Of a stretch of DNA of 64,000 bases, positions 36,251 to 47,840 are shown piece by piece; the stretch's first letter is position 1; each line of letters opens with the position of its first letter. The DNA is taken from NCBI RefSeq assembly GCF_001632365.1, contig NW_024468514.1, positions 517,117-581,116 on the forward strand, read 5' to 3'. A model generated the notes under the pieces. The model had not been told where the DNA came from. It made no database searches and was given only the letters and a program-made list of their open reading frames with translations. Position numbers and translations under genes: made by a program. Source of the DNA: Laetiporus sulphureus 93-53 (taxonomy: Eukaryota; Basidiomycota; Agaricomycetes; Polyporales; Laetiporaceae).

Positions 36251-37096
36251 TCACGCCGGCGGCGTCCACTTGAGCACTCGCTGTCCATTGAACCACAGAC
36301 CCGGGCGGGAACTATGCATAGCTGATGGGTTCAACGGGTGTTCCCAGCGGGGTTGGATCTGGCCGCGGAGGAGGCCCGAGCTGCTCGCAAGCGCTGGGTT
36401 GAACACGAGCGCACCAAGTGTACCCTGAGGGTCCTCCGATCCTGGCGTGGCCGCATTTTCACCTTCGTTTGCATCCTGACCTTCCTCTCCGCGGGGTTCA
36501 GTCTCTTCGTCTGAGGATGCGAGCTCCTGCGGGGCAGGATCATAGGAGAACTCACGCGGAATGTGCAAGAGCACCAGTGGAAGCGGCGACGAATTTGCTC
36601 GGAGCAAAGTGGCCTTCGTGAACGGCGAGGACGAGATGAGTACTCCGACGACTGGGTCTGACGCGAACGTCCACGAGTTGCTGAATGATTTTGCCTCGTC
36701 TTCATCGACCGTCAGCACGTCTGGAGATGGCACTTGCGCTTGGCCCTTTCGCGAGACGGCGAGGTAGCGGTAGAGCACTCCCTCGAGCTCGCGGAGATAT
36801 TTGGGCCCCATCTTTATCTTTTCATCTTTGCATTGCGCGACGATGCGGTATCGCTTCCGTTCGGACAACGCACGAGATTGAGCGGATCCGTCGGACGTCG
36901 ACGGTAGCCACCACCAGCCGAGAAGGTCGATCCCTCCGTCGTTGCTCCCTCCAACGCGTTTGAGACTCATGGATAAGTGCTCTTCAGCCAGAGCAAGCGA
37001 ACGATTCTCGAAGATGGTGCCTTGTTGAACGGTGGACGAGCTTTGTGACACCATAGTCCGTACGGAGACAGCGGCGCGGAAAGAAAGCCGCATCAT
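36251..37096 (-). CDS. RRG7: RRG7-like mitochondrial protein (PD-(D/E)XK nuclease-like fold)
   Basis: A single-exon frame of 281 residues begins at the ATG at 37096; the open frame reaches 37360, but the stretch MMRLSFRAAVSVRTMV is a typical basic, amphipathic mitochondrial presequence and marks the start. The core reads GTIFENRSLALAEEHL, then GGSNDGGIDLLGWWWLP and YRIVAQCKDEKIKMGPKYLRE. The spaced Asp and Q-x-K residues are the active-site signature of the restriction-endonuclease-like superfamily to which RRG7/DUF2034 belongs. In yeast RRG7 is needed for respiratory growth and acts in mitochondria; its reaction is unknown. The C-terminal third contains an acidic Glu-rich insert (SSDEETEPRGEEGQDANEG). 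The symbol is given by motif resemblance. Lack of introns is unusual for this window. Confidence 0.72.
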   Translation of the reverse strand: MMRLSFRAAVSVRTMVSQSSSTVQQGTIFENRSLALAEEHLSMSLKRVGGSNDGGIDLLGWWWLPSTSDGSAQSRALSERKRYRIVAQCKDEKIKMGPKYLRELEGVLYRYLAVSRKGQAQVPSPDVLTVDEDEAKSFSNSWTFASDPVVGVLISSSPFTKATLLRANSSPLPLVLLHIPREFSYDPAPQELASSDEETEPRGEEGQDANEGENAATPGSEDPQGTLGALVFNPALASSSGLLRGQIQPRWEHPLNPSAMHSSRPGLWFNGQRVLKWTPPA

Positions 37097-38833
37097 GGGT
37101 ACTCGTACTACAGCGTGGACAAGCTCGTCAACGTAAGACAAAGAGGAGATACGACAGGATACTTCCAATGCATATATGCTAACCGGAATTGATACTCGTC
37201 TCTTCGAGATCAGACGCTTGCCAACAGGCAAATAGAGAAGACGGTCCACCTCCGTCGAATGCGCACGAAGCGAGGTCAGTCGAGAGTCTTGTCCAATGCG
37301 AAAGTTTGCGTGTGGGTAAACGTCCAACGTTTCGCTCCACGTTTGGAAGGCCGCTCCCACGATCTCAACACTTGGAAGAAAGTGGTCTCGTACGCATTCC
37401 TCTTCACTAATAGGCAGGATCTTTCAGGGTGTAAATAAAGAGGAATGATATGAGACTAGAAGAAGTAACTGTGGCAATGTCACAGCAAAAAGGCACCAAT
37501 TCTCGTCGCAGGAAAGGCAGTAGAATTGAATTGAGTAATTGAGTCTTTCCCATCAAGTGAGTAATTTTGAAGAAAGGCTTAGAAAAGGCCCATTTCGAGT
37601 CTTTTGGGAGTTAATTTGTGCTAAACTGCCTATATTAAGCTAAAAAGAATGATACAATGTCGTAGAAGGGGAAGTCAAAGGGAATCTAAAGGGAATCCAC
37701 AAATTTACGCATCCTTCTCGCAGGAGGAATCTGTACTTTCTTTGCAGTGTATATGTTTCCGGGATCTGCCAGGGATCTTGAGTCACTTACTGGGCTTCGG
37801 CATCAGCGGTTTCTGTTGAATCCCCGACACTCCGCTACAGATATGTATCAACAAGCCAACATTTTATACTCCGGCCACTTCCGAACGGAGAGCTTAAACG
37901 CACGCTAACAGCACTGGATCAACAGTCTAACCCCGTAGGTCCATACCTTCTCGTGCCACCACCGCCACTGGTGACTGAGCGTCGTTTTTACTGTCATCAG
38001 ACTGCTGCTCGCGGCATATACTTCAAATGTTACTCCGGTCTTGCACGGTCATATGCTCATCACCATCGTCCCTCGTGTTGAACTTTGGGCAGCGGATCTC
38101 AAATTAGATGTTCTGGCGGTATTGATTGACGTTCAATTAAAAGATCTCACGTTGTGCTCCAGCGAGCCACCCATAATGCCAAGGCGTGTATTCTTCCGAA
38201 GGAACGGCCAATCTGGATGAGGACGAGGCTGAGGGAGGGAGTACTAGTCGAACTTAGTATCCACCGCTCGAATGATACGCGCGAAAAAGAAACGGGGAGA
38301 CGAGTGCGATCCCATCGGCTGCGACTCGCGTCTGTAACCATGTTTCTTTGCATCCCTTTGTTTCAATATCTACTGCGCTGGCGCGATTGCTTGCAGTCAG
38401 GTACGTCATATAGACTCAATCCTATGCGGTCATTCGGTTATCAATGCTATAATAATCGCAGCCGATGCGTAAATTTGCCAGCGTCCGCGTGCTAGTGGAG
38501 ATCGCTAGCAGCAGCCCAAACCTCTTTCTTTCTGAGGCCCAGTGGAACGAGCTCCTATTCGTCCGATGAGTGCAGCCGCGCTCCATTCTTCTCACCCCTT
38601 GGCGTTCAGCTGCCGTTCTTATAAGGAGGAAGTACGACTTCAAGTGGCGACGTCCGGCTTCGCCCTACTACTACCGGAAGGCGTCCTACCATAAGTGACT
38701 ACCGCATCACCGTAGTCCTGTTACTCGTCTCGGAAGGCCGGCTCACACGAGGTAAAAGCTCCTTACATCTCCTGTTCACTGTGTGTGTGTGTGTGTGCTG
38801 AGAGCAGCGATAGACATCAAGCAAGCACATTCA
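37097..38833. other. intergenic region, largely 5' part of tandem unit A
   Basis: From about 37622 the sequence aligns with 40559 onward, so the promoter of hydrolase copy 2 was duplicated along with the gene. No separate gene is seen. Confidence 0.5.
38780..38795. repeat. TG dinucleotide run
   Basis: Eight uninterrupted TG units lie about 40 bp upstream of the ATG of hydrolase copy 2. The matching place in unit B (near 41648) reads cactctgctgag with no run, so the microsatellite expanded or was lost after duplication. Confidence 0.8.
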
Positions 38834-40451
38834 ATGCTGTTCCAAGTCGATTACATTGTCATTCGAGCGCTGATAACCTCGCTGCGGCTGGTAATTCCGC
38901 TTAGCATAGCATACACGCTGTTGAGCTACTATTCCGGCCACTGGATCTACTCTAAATGGCTCGGATGGTACGCGCTCGTGGAGGTCGCTTTCTACGCCCT
39001 GGTCTATCTCCCTCGACGGAGGATGCTGCAGAAGGTATTTATCTTAGAGATCTATCCATCTCGACTCCTGTCTCTTGCGATTTGGAAGTGACGATGAGCT
39101 AAATCATCTGACAGCCCGCTGTGCTCCCGCCTACTCCGTCCCACGAAGAGCGCCGAATTCTCTTCAACAAATGTCTCCCGTATCTCTGCAAAGCCAAGGG
39201 CGCAAAGGGATGGTTCCTGACCCTGGATAAGCCGCACTCGTACATATCGCGAGAACAGCTAGTGGATGTCCTCTTGCTTCATGTGTTCAATGCTAGGCGC
39301 GAGGAGTTGCGTGCGGGACGGAAAGACGAGCTAGAAGATTACATCGCTCGCGTTGAGGCTACTGTCGGCCACAAGTTTGAAGATGAGTCCAATGCGGGCC
39401 AGAAAGGTATGATGCCCACGCTGGACGAGGTGCGTGTGTTGCACAGGCCGCTCATTTGGTACTTTGTGAGAGCCAGCCTGTTCAATACTCGTTTATGCGC
39501 TCATGAGCTGAATAGAACGTCGCGTTCGTGGATACCTGCATGTCGCTTACATTGCTATGGAACGGATTCGGGCACTACGAGGTCCATCGTAGGATACCGT
39601 GCTTCCCCCCGCGAGCATCGGTGCTATTCTCGAATCGGTCGCCACATCCAGAGCTGGGTTATTGGTACCGTCCGCACCGTAGCAAGTCCAAGCTGCCGGT
39701 GCTGTTCCTACACGGTGTTGGAGTGAGTTTGTACGGAAGTTGTGCACTGTGCGGCTAACGAGAAGTACAGATAGGGCTCACACCTTACGTACCCTTCCTT
39801 CTCGACATCGTGTCCGCAGATCCGGATGTCGGGATAGTGGCTATAGAGAACCTCTCCATCAGCTCGCGTATCAGCGAACCTATCCTCAAGCGGCATGCCA
39901 TGATGGATGCTATACGGCAGATCCTCGACCATCACCGGCTATCGCAGGTCGTAATAGCCGCGCACTCGTATGGCTCCGTCATCACCACGCACATCCTCCG
40001 AGATCCTGCACTCTCTCCGCGAGTGGCCGCTATGGTACTCATCGACCCCGTCGCACCTTTGGCGTACATGCCCGACCCGATGTACAATTTCGTCTATCGC
40101 CAGCCGCGGCTCGTATCGGAGTGGATGCTCTGGTACTTTGTCTGCCGCGATCCGGACATCTCACGGGTGATTCAGCGCAACTTCTTCTTCACGGAGAGCG
40201 CGCTCTGGAAGGATGACCTAGATGGCAGGAAGTACACTGTGGTGCTTGGGGGGGAGGATCTTCTGCTGGATACGAAGGAGATTAGGAGGTACTTTACGGG
40301 AGAGGAAGGGGAGGAGTTTCGATGGCAACGTGAGGGCGTTGAGGTGATATACCGGGGAGACATCGGGCACGAGGAGGTTCTCTTCACGCAGGAGCGAAGA
40401 CGCCCTATGCTCAAGGCCCTGATGGATTTCGTTCGCATACCTGAGCAGTGA
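38834..40451 (+). CDS. alpha/beta-hydrolase, copy 2
   Basis: Four exons (38834-39034, 39115-39465, 39516-39722, 39771-40451), all phase 0, give 479 residues, the same length as copy 3. The start MLFQVDYIVIRALITS was chosen because copy 3 begins at the equivalent ATG; upstream in-frame codons run through the TG repeat. N-terminal membrane helices cover about residues 8-60. The oxyanion loop is VLFLHGVG (about residue 246-253), the nucleophile is near Ser319 in IAAHSYGSV, and the catalytic His lies in DIGHEEVLF near the C-terminus. GGEDLLLDTKEIRRYF just before it is the likely place of the acidic triad residue. The frame is fully open, with no sign of decay. Substrate unknown. Confidence 0.87.
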
Positions 40452-40558
40452 ACAGATTGAATGTGCCAGAATGCGCTCCAAAGTTCTTCGGAAGCTCTTT
40501 TGATTGTAACTTACGTGACACGAAGGGAACACGCAAATACGGCTGACTCCTCCTGGCC

Positions 40559-43340
40559 AAACTGCCTATGTCAAGTTAAAAAGAATGATACAATGTTGTA
40601 GGAGGGGAAAGTCAAAAAGAAATTTGCCAGAAACCTCTGGTCACTCACCATATCATATACTGGGCTTCGGTATTAGCGGTTCTGTTGAAACCCCGACACT
40701 CCGCTCTGTACTAACGGTTAGCACGCAAACCACACATTTTATACTCCGCCCACCGAACAGACAGCTTAAACGCACGCTAACAGGACTGGTTCAAGACTCT
40801 AACCTCTGTATGTCCATACCTTCTCGTGCCACCGCCACTGGTGACGGGTTTTCACTGTCATCAGACTGCTGCCCGCTACGTAGCGTCTACTCCAAACAAA
40901 TCAAGTTACTCCTGTCTTGCACGATCATATGCGCATCGCTATCGTTTGTCGGAATGAACTTTGGGCAGCGGATCTCAAAGTCAGGTGTTCTAGCGATGTT
41001 GATTGACATTCAATTAAAAAGGTCTTGGCACGTTGTGCTCCAGCGAGCCACCCATGATGCCGAGGCATGTATCCTTCCGAAGTTACGGCCGATCTGAATG
41101 CAGACGAGGTCAAGGTAGGAAGTACTAGTCGAACCTAGTATCCACCGCTCGAGCGATGCGCACGAAAAGACGGGGAGACGAGTGCGATCCCATCGGCTGC
41201 AACTCGCTTTTGTAACCATGCTTCTTATCTGAAAATAGCTACTGCGCTGCCGCGATTGCTTCTACTTAGGTACGTCATATAGACTGAATCTTATGCGGTC
41301 ATTTGGGTTATCAGTACTATAATAATCGCAGCCGATGCGTTAAATTCAATGTGAGAGCCCGCGTGCTAGTGGCGATTGCTAGCAGCAGTACCAAACCTCT
41401 TTCCGAGGCCTAGTGGAACGAGTTCCTATTCGTCTGATGAGTGCAGCAGCGCTCCGTTCTTCTCCCCTTGGCGTTCGGCTGCCGTTCTTAAAAGAAGGAA
41501 GTACGCGTTAAAGCAGCAACGTCTGGCTTCGGGGCCCTACTACCGGAAGGCGTCCTATCATAAGTGACTACCGCATCACCGTAGTCCTGTTACTCGTCTC
41601 GGAAGCAGGCTGACACGAGGTTAAAACTCCTTTCAGCTCCTGTTCACTCTGCTGAGAGCAGCGATAGACGTCAAGCAATGCTGTTCCATCTCGATTACAT
41701 TGTCATTCGAGCGCTGATAACCTCGCTGCAACTGGTGGTTCCGCTTAGCATAGCACATACACTGTTTAGCTTCTATGCCGGCCACTGGATCTACTCTAAA
41801 TGGCTCGGATGGTACGCGCTCGTGGAGGTCGCCTTCTACGCTGTAGTCTACCTTCCTCGACGGAGGCTTCTACAGAAGGTATTTATTGAGACATATTCTC
41901 CTCGACTCATGTCTCTCTGTCTCTCCTGCGATGGGAAGTGATGATGAGCTAACTCACCTGCCAGCCCGCTGTCCTCCCGCCTATTCCGTCCCACGAAGAG
42001 CGCCGAATTCTCTTCAACAAATGTCTTCCGTATCTCTGCAAAGCCAAGGCCGCGAAGGGTTGGTTCCTGACCCTGGATAAACCACATCCGTATATATCGC
42101 GCAAACAGCTAGTGGATGTCCTCTTGCTTCACGTGTTCAACGCTAGGCGCGAGGATTTGCGTCCGGAATGGAAGGAAGAGCTTGAGGACTACATCGCTCG
42201 CGTCGAGGCTACTGTCGGCCACAAGTTTGAAGATAAGCCCAATGCGGGCCAGAAATGTATGATGGTCATGCTAGACGGGGTGCGTGTGTTACACAGGCCA
42301 TTCCTTTGGTACTTCGTGAGAGTCAGCCTTCTCAATACTCGTTCATGTACTCATGAGCTGTATAGAATGTCGCATTCGTGGACACTTGCATGTCACTTAC
42401 GTTGCTCTGGAACGGGTTCGAGCACTACGAGGTCAACCATAGGATATCGTGCTTCCCTCCGCGAGCGTCAGTGCTATTTTCGAAGCAGTCGCCACACGCA
42501 GAGCTAGGTTATTGGTATCGTCCGCATCGTAGCAAGTCCAAGCTGCCGGTGTTGTTCCTACACGGTGTTGGAGTGAGTTATCACGGAAGTCGTGTGCTGT
42601 GTATCTGACGAGAAGTACAGATAGGGCTCACACCTTACGTACCATTCCTGCTGGACGTCGTCTCCGCAGATCCGGACGTTGGGATACTGGCTATAGAAAA
42701 CCTCTCGATTAGCATGCGAATCACCAAGCCCATTCTCAGGAAACAAGCCATGATGGATGCTATACGTCAGATCCTAGACCATCACGGACTATCTCAGGTC
42801 GTAATAGCCGCGCACTCGTACGGCTCCGTCATCACCACGCACATCCTTCGAGACCCTGCACTGTCTCACCGAGTGGCCGCTATGGTACTCATCGACCCCA
42901 TTGCGCCACTGGCGTACATGCCTGACTTGACGTACAATTTTGTTTACCGCCAGCCGCGGCTCGCATCGGAGTGGCTACTCTGGTACTTTGTTTGTCGCGA
43001 TCCGGACACGTCGCGGGCGATCCAGCGTAACTTCTTCTTGACGGAGAATGCGCTTTGGAAGGATGACCTGGACGGCAGGAAGTACACTGTAGTGCTTGGG
43101 GGGAAGGATCTGCTGCTGAACACGAAGGAGATTAGGAGGTATTTTACCGGGGAGGAAGGGGAGCAGTTTCGTTGGCAGCGTGAGGGCGTTGAGGTGATAT
43201 ACCGGGGAGACATCGGGCACGAGGAGGTTCTCTTCACGCAGGAGCGAAGACGCCCTATGCTCAAGGCCCTGATGGATTTCGTTCGCATATCTGAGCAGTG
43301 AACAGATTGACTGCGCGAGAATACGCTCCAAAGTTCGCTA
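40559..43340. repeat. direct tandem duplication, unit B (contains hydrolase copy 3)
   Basis: Second copy of the block that begins at 37622. Similarity with unit A ends a few dozen bases after the stop codon, at a shared string gctccaaagttc (about 40476 in A, 43326 in B). Confidence 0.85.
41678..43301 (+). CDS. alpha/beta-hydrolase, copy 3
   Basis: Four exons (41678-41878, 41965-42315, 42366-42572, 42621-43301) give 479 residues. Exon lengths equal those of copy 2 in every exon, and splice sites are conserved. The N-terminal membrane part reads LDYIVIRALITSLQLVVPLS. The nucleophile elbow is again AHSYGS and the His segment DIGHEEVLF. Changes relative to copy 2 are scattered substitutions, for example GGKDLLLNTKEI where copy 2 has GGEDLLLDTKEI; this swaps two acidic residues near the expected triad acid and could matter for activity. 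The reading frame is intact. Relative to copy 1 it lies in opposite orientation with the RRG7-like gene between. Confidence 0.87.
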
Positions 43341-44700
43341 TAGGGAGCTTGATTGCAAATGATACCACTGACTCCCGCTCCTACCCATCCTGCTCCTGTT
43401 TTTGAACGATGTCACTTTCGCAAAGCTAGTCCTCCTAATTACTACAAGCAGAGAGATGGCCCCAGGGGAGGAGTCCCCGGGGTACCAGCAGACACAAGCC
43501 AATGGACGTTTCGAGATCTGCCATATGGATCTCGGGCCTCTTGCCATTTGTGGCCCTGTGGCCCTTGGCGCTTGTTCCCTTGCTGTGCCCGAACGTCGAA
43601 CGTCGACAGATCGTTCTCATCGTGAATTCATTCATTCGGGTAGCAGATGCTCACAGCCGATGCTGCATTTCGTGCTCGGTTCGGCACATCTAATGGTCAT
43701 ATCAAACCCCAGCTGATGCCCGAACGCGATGTTCCCAGAGGCTGGGGCGCCCGCTGCGGAGATATAGCGATACAGCAATCGTCCACTCGAAGGCAAGAGA
43801 TCTCATTGTAAATGACGCAATGGTAGGAGAGGCTACGATGCGCAGTCGGGACTCGGATATGAACGGACGGATGAGCTTGAAACGACTTCTTACGCAGAGG
43901 ACTAGGCTATTTATAAGAAGCGAGGCGGAATCGTGCCGCAGGGCAACAGCACAAATTCAGCTGTTCGCGTCCAATGACCACCGAGGATGTTACGATTGAC
44001 GTGTGACAACAGATGCAAAGCACAGCCAGCAAATGTCAGGTCCATGACAGGTGAGGTCTGTTGCGGCGAAGACGCAGCTTGATCGACTACAGATGCTTGT
44101 CAGTTATACGTGCAGAATCTGATACATAGGGACATGGCCAGCTGGCGAAAATGGCCGTTACGTAGATGGCTTGTGCGATGGCGTTCATGGGGACCTATGT
44201 AAGGCCGGAACGTTGAACCCACTACCAGCTCTGGATCAGCAAGACGAGCCGGATCAAGCGCACGCAGCTGGCGGGGGTGACGAGGACGAGCGAATGACAG
44301 CGCTGACACACGTAGACCCTTGACTCGATGTGGCACGCTGGGGAGTGCTCGCTATGTGCTAGGACCCACTGGCTCCGTTGGGCCCCCAATATTGTGCTTC
44401 TGATATCGTCAAGCACGGCTCCCTTCGCGCTAGGATTTAATCCTTGTTATTTACAGACGTTGAGGATAGCGAGACATGCGGCAGAAAGTCGCTAGAAAGG
44501 CTGCCTTTGCAAAGGCAGGCCACAATGAGTGTCCCGAAAAGGCAGGCGTGGGGACATTCTGAGCCCAAAGATCCCGATCATCCTTGATCCACTCATGAAT
44601 AGCGCACGTGATCATCAATCCGTTGGGGTTGGTCGAAACACATATTAATTCGCTGCGGCCCATGGGAGGCCTCCTCGCCCTTCTTTCTCCTTCGCCCACG
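43302..44700. other. intergenic region upstream of the desaturase
   Basis: About 1.4 kb with no supported gene. It should contain the OLE1 promoter. Short frames near 43353-43716 have no motif. Confidence 0.45.
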
Positions 44701-46372
44701 ATGTCGACCGTCGTAGAGACACGGCCGTTGTCGCCGTCAAAGGTGCACCCGACACCCCCGCTCACGCCTCCACTCAAGATGGACAAGCAGCTGAAGGAGG
44801 AGGTGCCGATCGACATGGACATCCCCGATAACTATGTCGCCTGGACAATCAAAAACCAGAAGCCACTCCCACCCGTCACCTGGAGTAGCTTGTACAAGGA
44901 GCTCAACTACCTGAGCTTGTACGTCCTCACCATCACCCCCGCCATTGCCATCTGGGGGGCATTCCATGTGAAGCTGCGCTGGGAGACCGCGCTTTGGAGC
45001 GTAATCTACTATTTCATTACCGGCCTTGGTGAGCAACACGTTGTATGCGCATTTCTTTGACCAACATGCCGACTCCGATCGCGCAGGAATTACCGCCGGG
45101 TATCACCGGCTCTGGGCACACCGGTCATACAATGCGTCAAGACCGCTCCAATACGCGTTGGCGATGGCCGGTTCGGGCGCAGTCGAGGGGTCAATCAAGT
45201 GGTGGTGCCGCGGACACCGAGCGCACCATCGTTACACCGATACCGAACTCGATCCGTACAACGCGCACCGCGGCTTCTGGTGGTCGCACATAGGCTGGAT
45301 GCTCATCAAGCCGCGCCGAAAGCCTGGTGTCGCGGATGTCAGTGATCTAAGCAAGAACGAGATTGTGCGGTGGCAGCACCGCTGGTACGTCCAGCTCATT
45401 ATTGGAATGGGCTTCCTGGTGCCGACGTTCGTTGCCGGTCTTGGATGGGGAGACTGGGCTGGAGGTTTCTTCTACGCTGGAGCAGCGCGTCTCTGTTTCG
45501 TGCACCACGTGAGCTGCTTGTGAAGTGCTGCGAAAAACGGCTGGTGCTGACTCGGATTTCAGTCGACGTTCTGCGTGAACTCCCTTGCCCACTGGCTTGG
45601 TGACACGCCATTTGATGACAAGCACACGCCCCGAGACCATGTCATTACCGCGCTGGCGACCATTGGCGAAGGGTATCACAACTTCCACCACCAGTTCCCC
45701 ATGGACTACCGCAACGCCATCAGATGGTACCAGTATGACCCAACGAAGTGGTTCATCTGGGTATGCCAGAAACTCGGCCTGGCCAGTCACCTCAAAGTGT
45801 TCCCGGACAACGAGGTGAAAAAGGGCCAGCTCACGATGCAGCTGAAGCGCTTGCGTGAGACGCAAGAGGGACTTGTGTTCGCTCCTGATGTGAATGAGCT
45901 GCCGATCATCAGCTGGGAGAGCTGTACGCGCCTTCTCTGTATGGTATTGGTCAGTAACTCATCCATCCTGCAGTCCAGGAGCAATCCGGAAAACGTGCCC
46001 TTGTCGTCATTGGTGGCTTTATCCACGATGTCTCCTCATTTGTGGAGGAGCATCCTGGTGGTCGCCACCTTATCGCGAAGAACATCGGCAAGGATGCCAC
46101 AACAGCGTTCTTCGGCGGTGTATATGACCATTCGAATGCTGCGCATAATGTACGTGGGCCGTCCGTATCTATATCAGCTATCGTTCTCACAATGCACAAT
46201 GCAGTGGCTCTCCATGATGCGCGTTGGAGTTCTGATCGGTGGTACGCAGCATGGCCTGGACGACAAGAACATACCGCCATCGCAGCGTCTGCGTATCGCA
46301 CGGTACAACGAGCTCGGCTCAGGCAACGCGTCATCGACGGCGGTGGAGGACAGTGAGGGTCTGCTCGGTTGA
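44701..46372 (+). CDS. OLE1: stearoyl/acyl-CoA delta-9 desaturase with C-terminal cytochrome b5
   Basis: Five exons (44701-45028, 45087-45508, 45563-45923, 45974-46149, 46205-46372) give 484 residues. The three iron-binding histidine boxes of membrane desaturases are present: HRLWAH, HRAHHRYTD and HNFHHQFP. Pairs of membrane helices flank the boxes. The C-terminal exons encode a fused cytochrome b5 domain with the heme-binding HPGG (FVEEHPGGRHLI) and a second His in DHSNAAHN. This is the arrangement of yeast Ole1, which sits in the ER and makes palmitoleate and oleate using electrons from its own cytochrome b5. The length fits fungal Ole1 proteins. The start is the ATG followed by STVVETRPL; an upstream in-frame ATG at 44608 would add an unlikely hydrophobic leader. 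An essential, single-copy housekeeping enzyme in most fungi. Confidence 0.95.
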
Positions 46373-47177
46373 CATGCCGCCTTTTTCCCTCTTGTGTTTG
46401 TGACATAGTTTTCACTCGATGTCATGTTGTGGCGGACAGGTTGTAGCATAGAGCAATGAGCGACAGGCCCCTATGTGGTTCTTCTGTACATCGATAGATG
46501 AGGAGTTAAAGAGCATAGCGTAATAAGGAAGAAAGTTACTCTGGGTATCATAATTTCTGTCGGATTTGAAGCTGAACACGTCTGGGACAAAAGCGCAAAG
46601 AGGAGTCGGCGATCGAATGGTTGACAGTTGAACCGGTCAATACTTGAAATCACAGTGGCAAGTAGCATAAAGAACATGCGCATGTGAACAGCTCCGTCAG
46701 CTGCACAGCAAGATGCTCACCAGTGAAGGATTCCATCCTGCTCTGAGGTTCACGACGGGCGAACACAGCAGTCATATCTCCAGAACCGAATGGAGAGAGG
46801 GTTTGCAACACATCTCCAACAGGGAGTGATCGGCAGGGCAAGAGATGAGTTAAACCGCCTGCGTTGTGCTCCGGGGATACTGAGTCACTGCGACAGCTTT
46901 ATGGATGGACACCATCCAACTCTTTGAAAGCTTGCCTGTTTCCGAAATCGAGGCCTACTGAGGGAGTGAGACTCGTACATAGAACTTTCATTAAATTGAG
47001 GAGAACTATAATGATGATGGCATACACAAACCGTCCATGGGACACAACAGCAAGCAAGATGAGCAAGAACTAAATGCGCGTAGATTACATTGTCAAAGTC
47101 CTAAAAACACAGTGCGTCAATGAAGCAGTCCAAAACTTTTATAGAACTCGGCCAAGATGCGCTTACCATAGTCGTAG
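46373..47177. other. intergenic region
   Basis: About 800 bp downstream of OLE1; no supported gene or repeat was seen. Confidence 0.5.
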
Positions 47178-47840
47178 TCAAGAAATCACCGCGATCTGCC
47201 CGCTCAAAGGTACGCACTGGCCGCGTCGTTGGCGGCGACGGCGCTGTCTCCGCCGTAGCTCTTCGTACACGGAAGATGCAGAGACTTCCTTCGCAGGCTC
47301 TCTTGGAGGTTCCTCGAGGATTATTATTTTCTTGTATGTTAATGCCGCTTGATCTAGGGGGCCGCGGTCTCTCCTCTTGAGCGCTGAATGCTTAGTGTCT
47401 GTGACATCAGGCGGTCCGGACGCTCGGGTGGCAGTATTCACAGGATGTGCTGATATAGATAGTCAGAGGTTGCTTGAACGACGAATGAAGAGAAACCGCA
47501 TACGTGGTTGATGTGGTGTCGACGATTTTGACGAACCTGCGAACGCTATCCTAGCATCGTACTTGTTCAAGCCGGCATCCCTGGTGAAGCGTGCTTGGCG
47601 AAGCTCTTGGTTGGGGCTCCAACGGTGTACAATCAACGCAGATGGATTCACCTCATCAGGCTCTGACCGCGGGACGGCACGGTCGTGCACGTCCACGCCC
47701 ACACCAACATCATCATGCGGCATGGGTACGATCTCCTTGCCCTTTCGCGCAAAGTAGTCGCGCTCTTGCTGCCGGAAGAAGTCGCTCGTCGGTGAGCGAA
47801 GAAGGCCGGCGCATGGCGAAGGAGGCGGGAAGAGCGCCAT
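47178..47840 (-). CDS. possible orphan protein, two exons
   Basis: Two open reverse frames can be joined in phase: 47840-47537 and 47449-47178, with an 87-nt GT-AG intron, giving 191 residues. The first exon begins MALFPPPSPCAGLL and contains RQQERDYFARKGKEIV. The second ends in an extremely Arg-rich run (EELRRRQRRRRQRRGQ), which could be a nuclear localisation signal or nucleic-acid contact. I recognise no family. Coding status is uncertain, as support is limited to frame continuity, a plausible intron and composition. Confidence 0.35.

Larger units (their letters stand above)
37622..40558. repeat. direct tandem duplication, unit A (contains hydrolase copy 2)
   Basis: The unit starts with aaactgcctatattaag, and unit B starts with aaactgcctatgtcaag at 40559. 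The similarity runs through the promoter (for example cccgacactccgct at about 37825 and 40693) and the whole gene to just past the stop codon. Small insertions and deletions separate the units, including a TG-dinucleotide run only in unit A. Confidence 0.85.
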
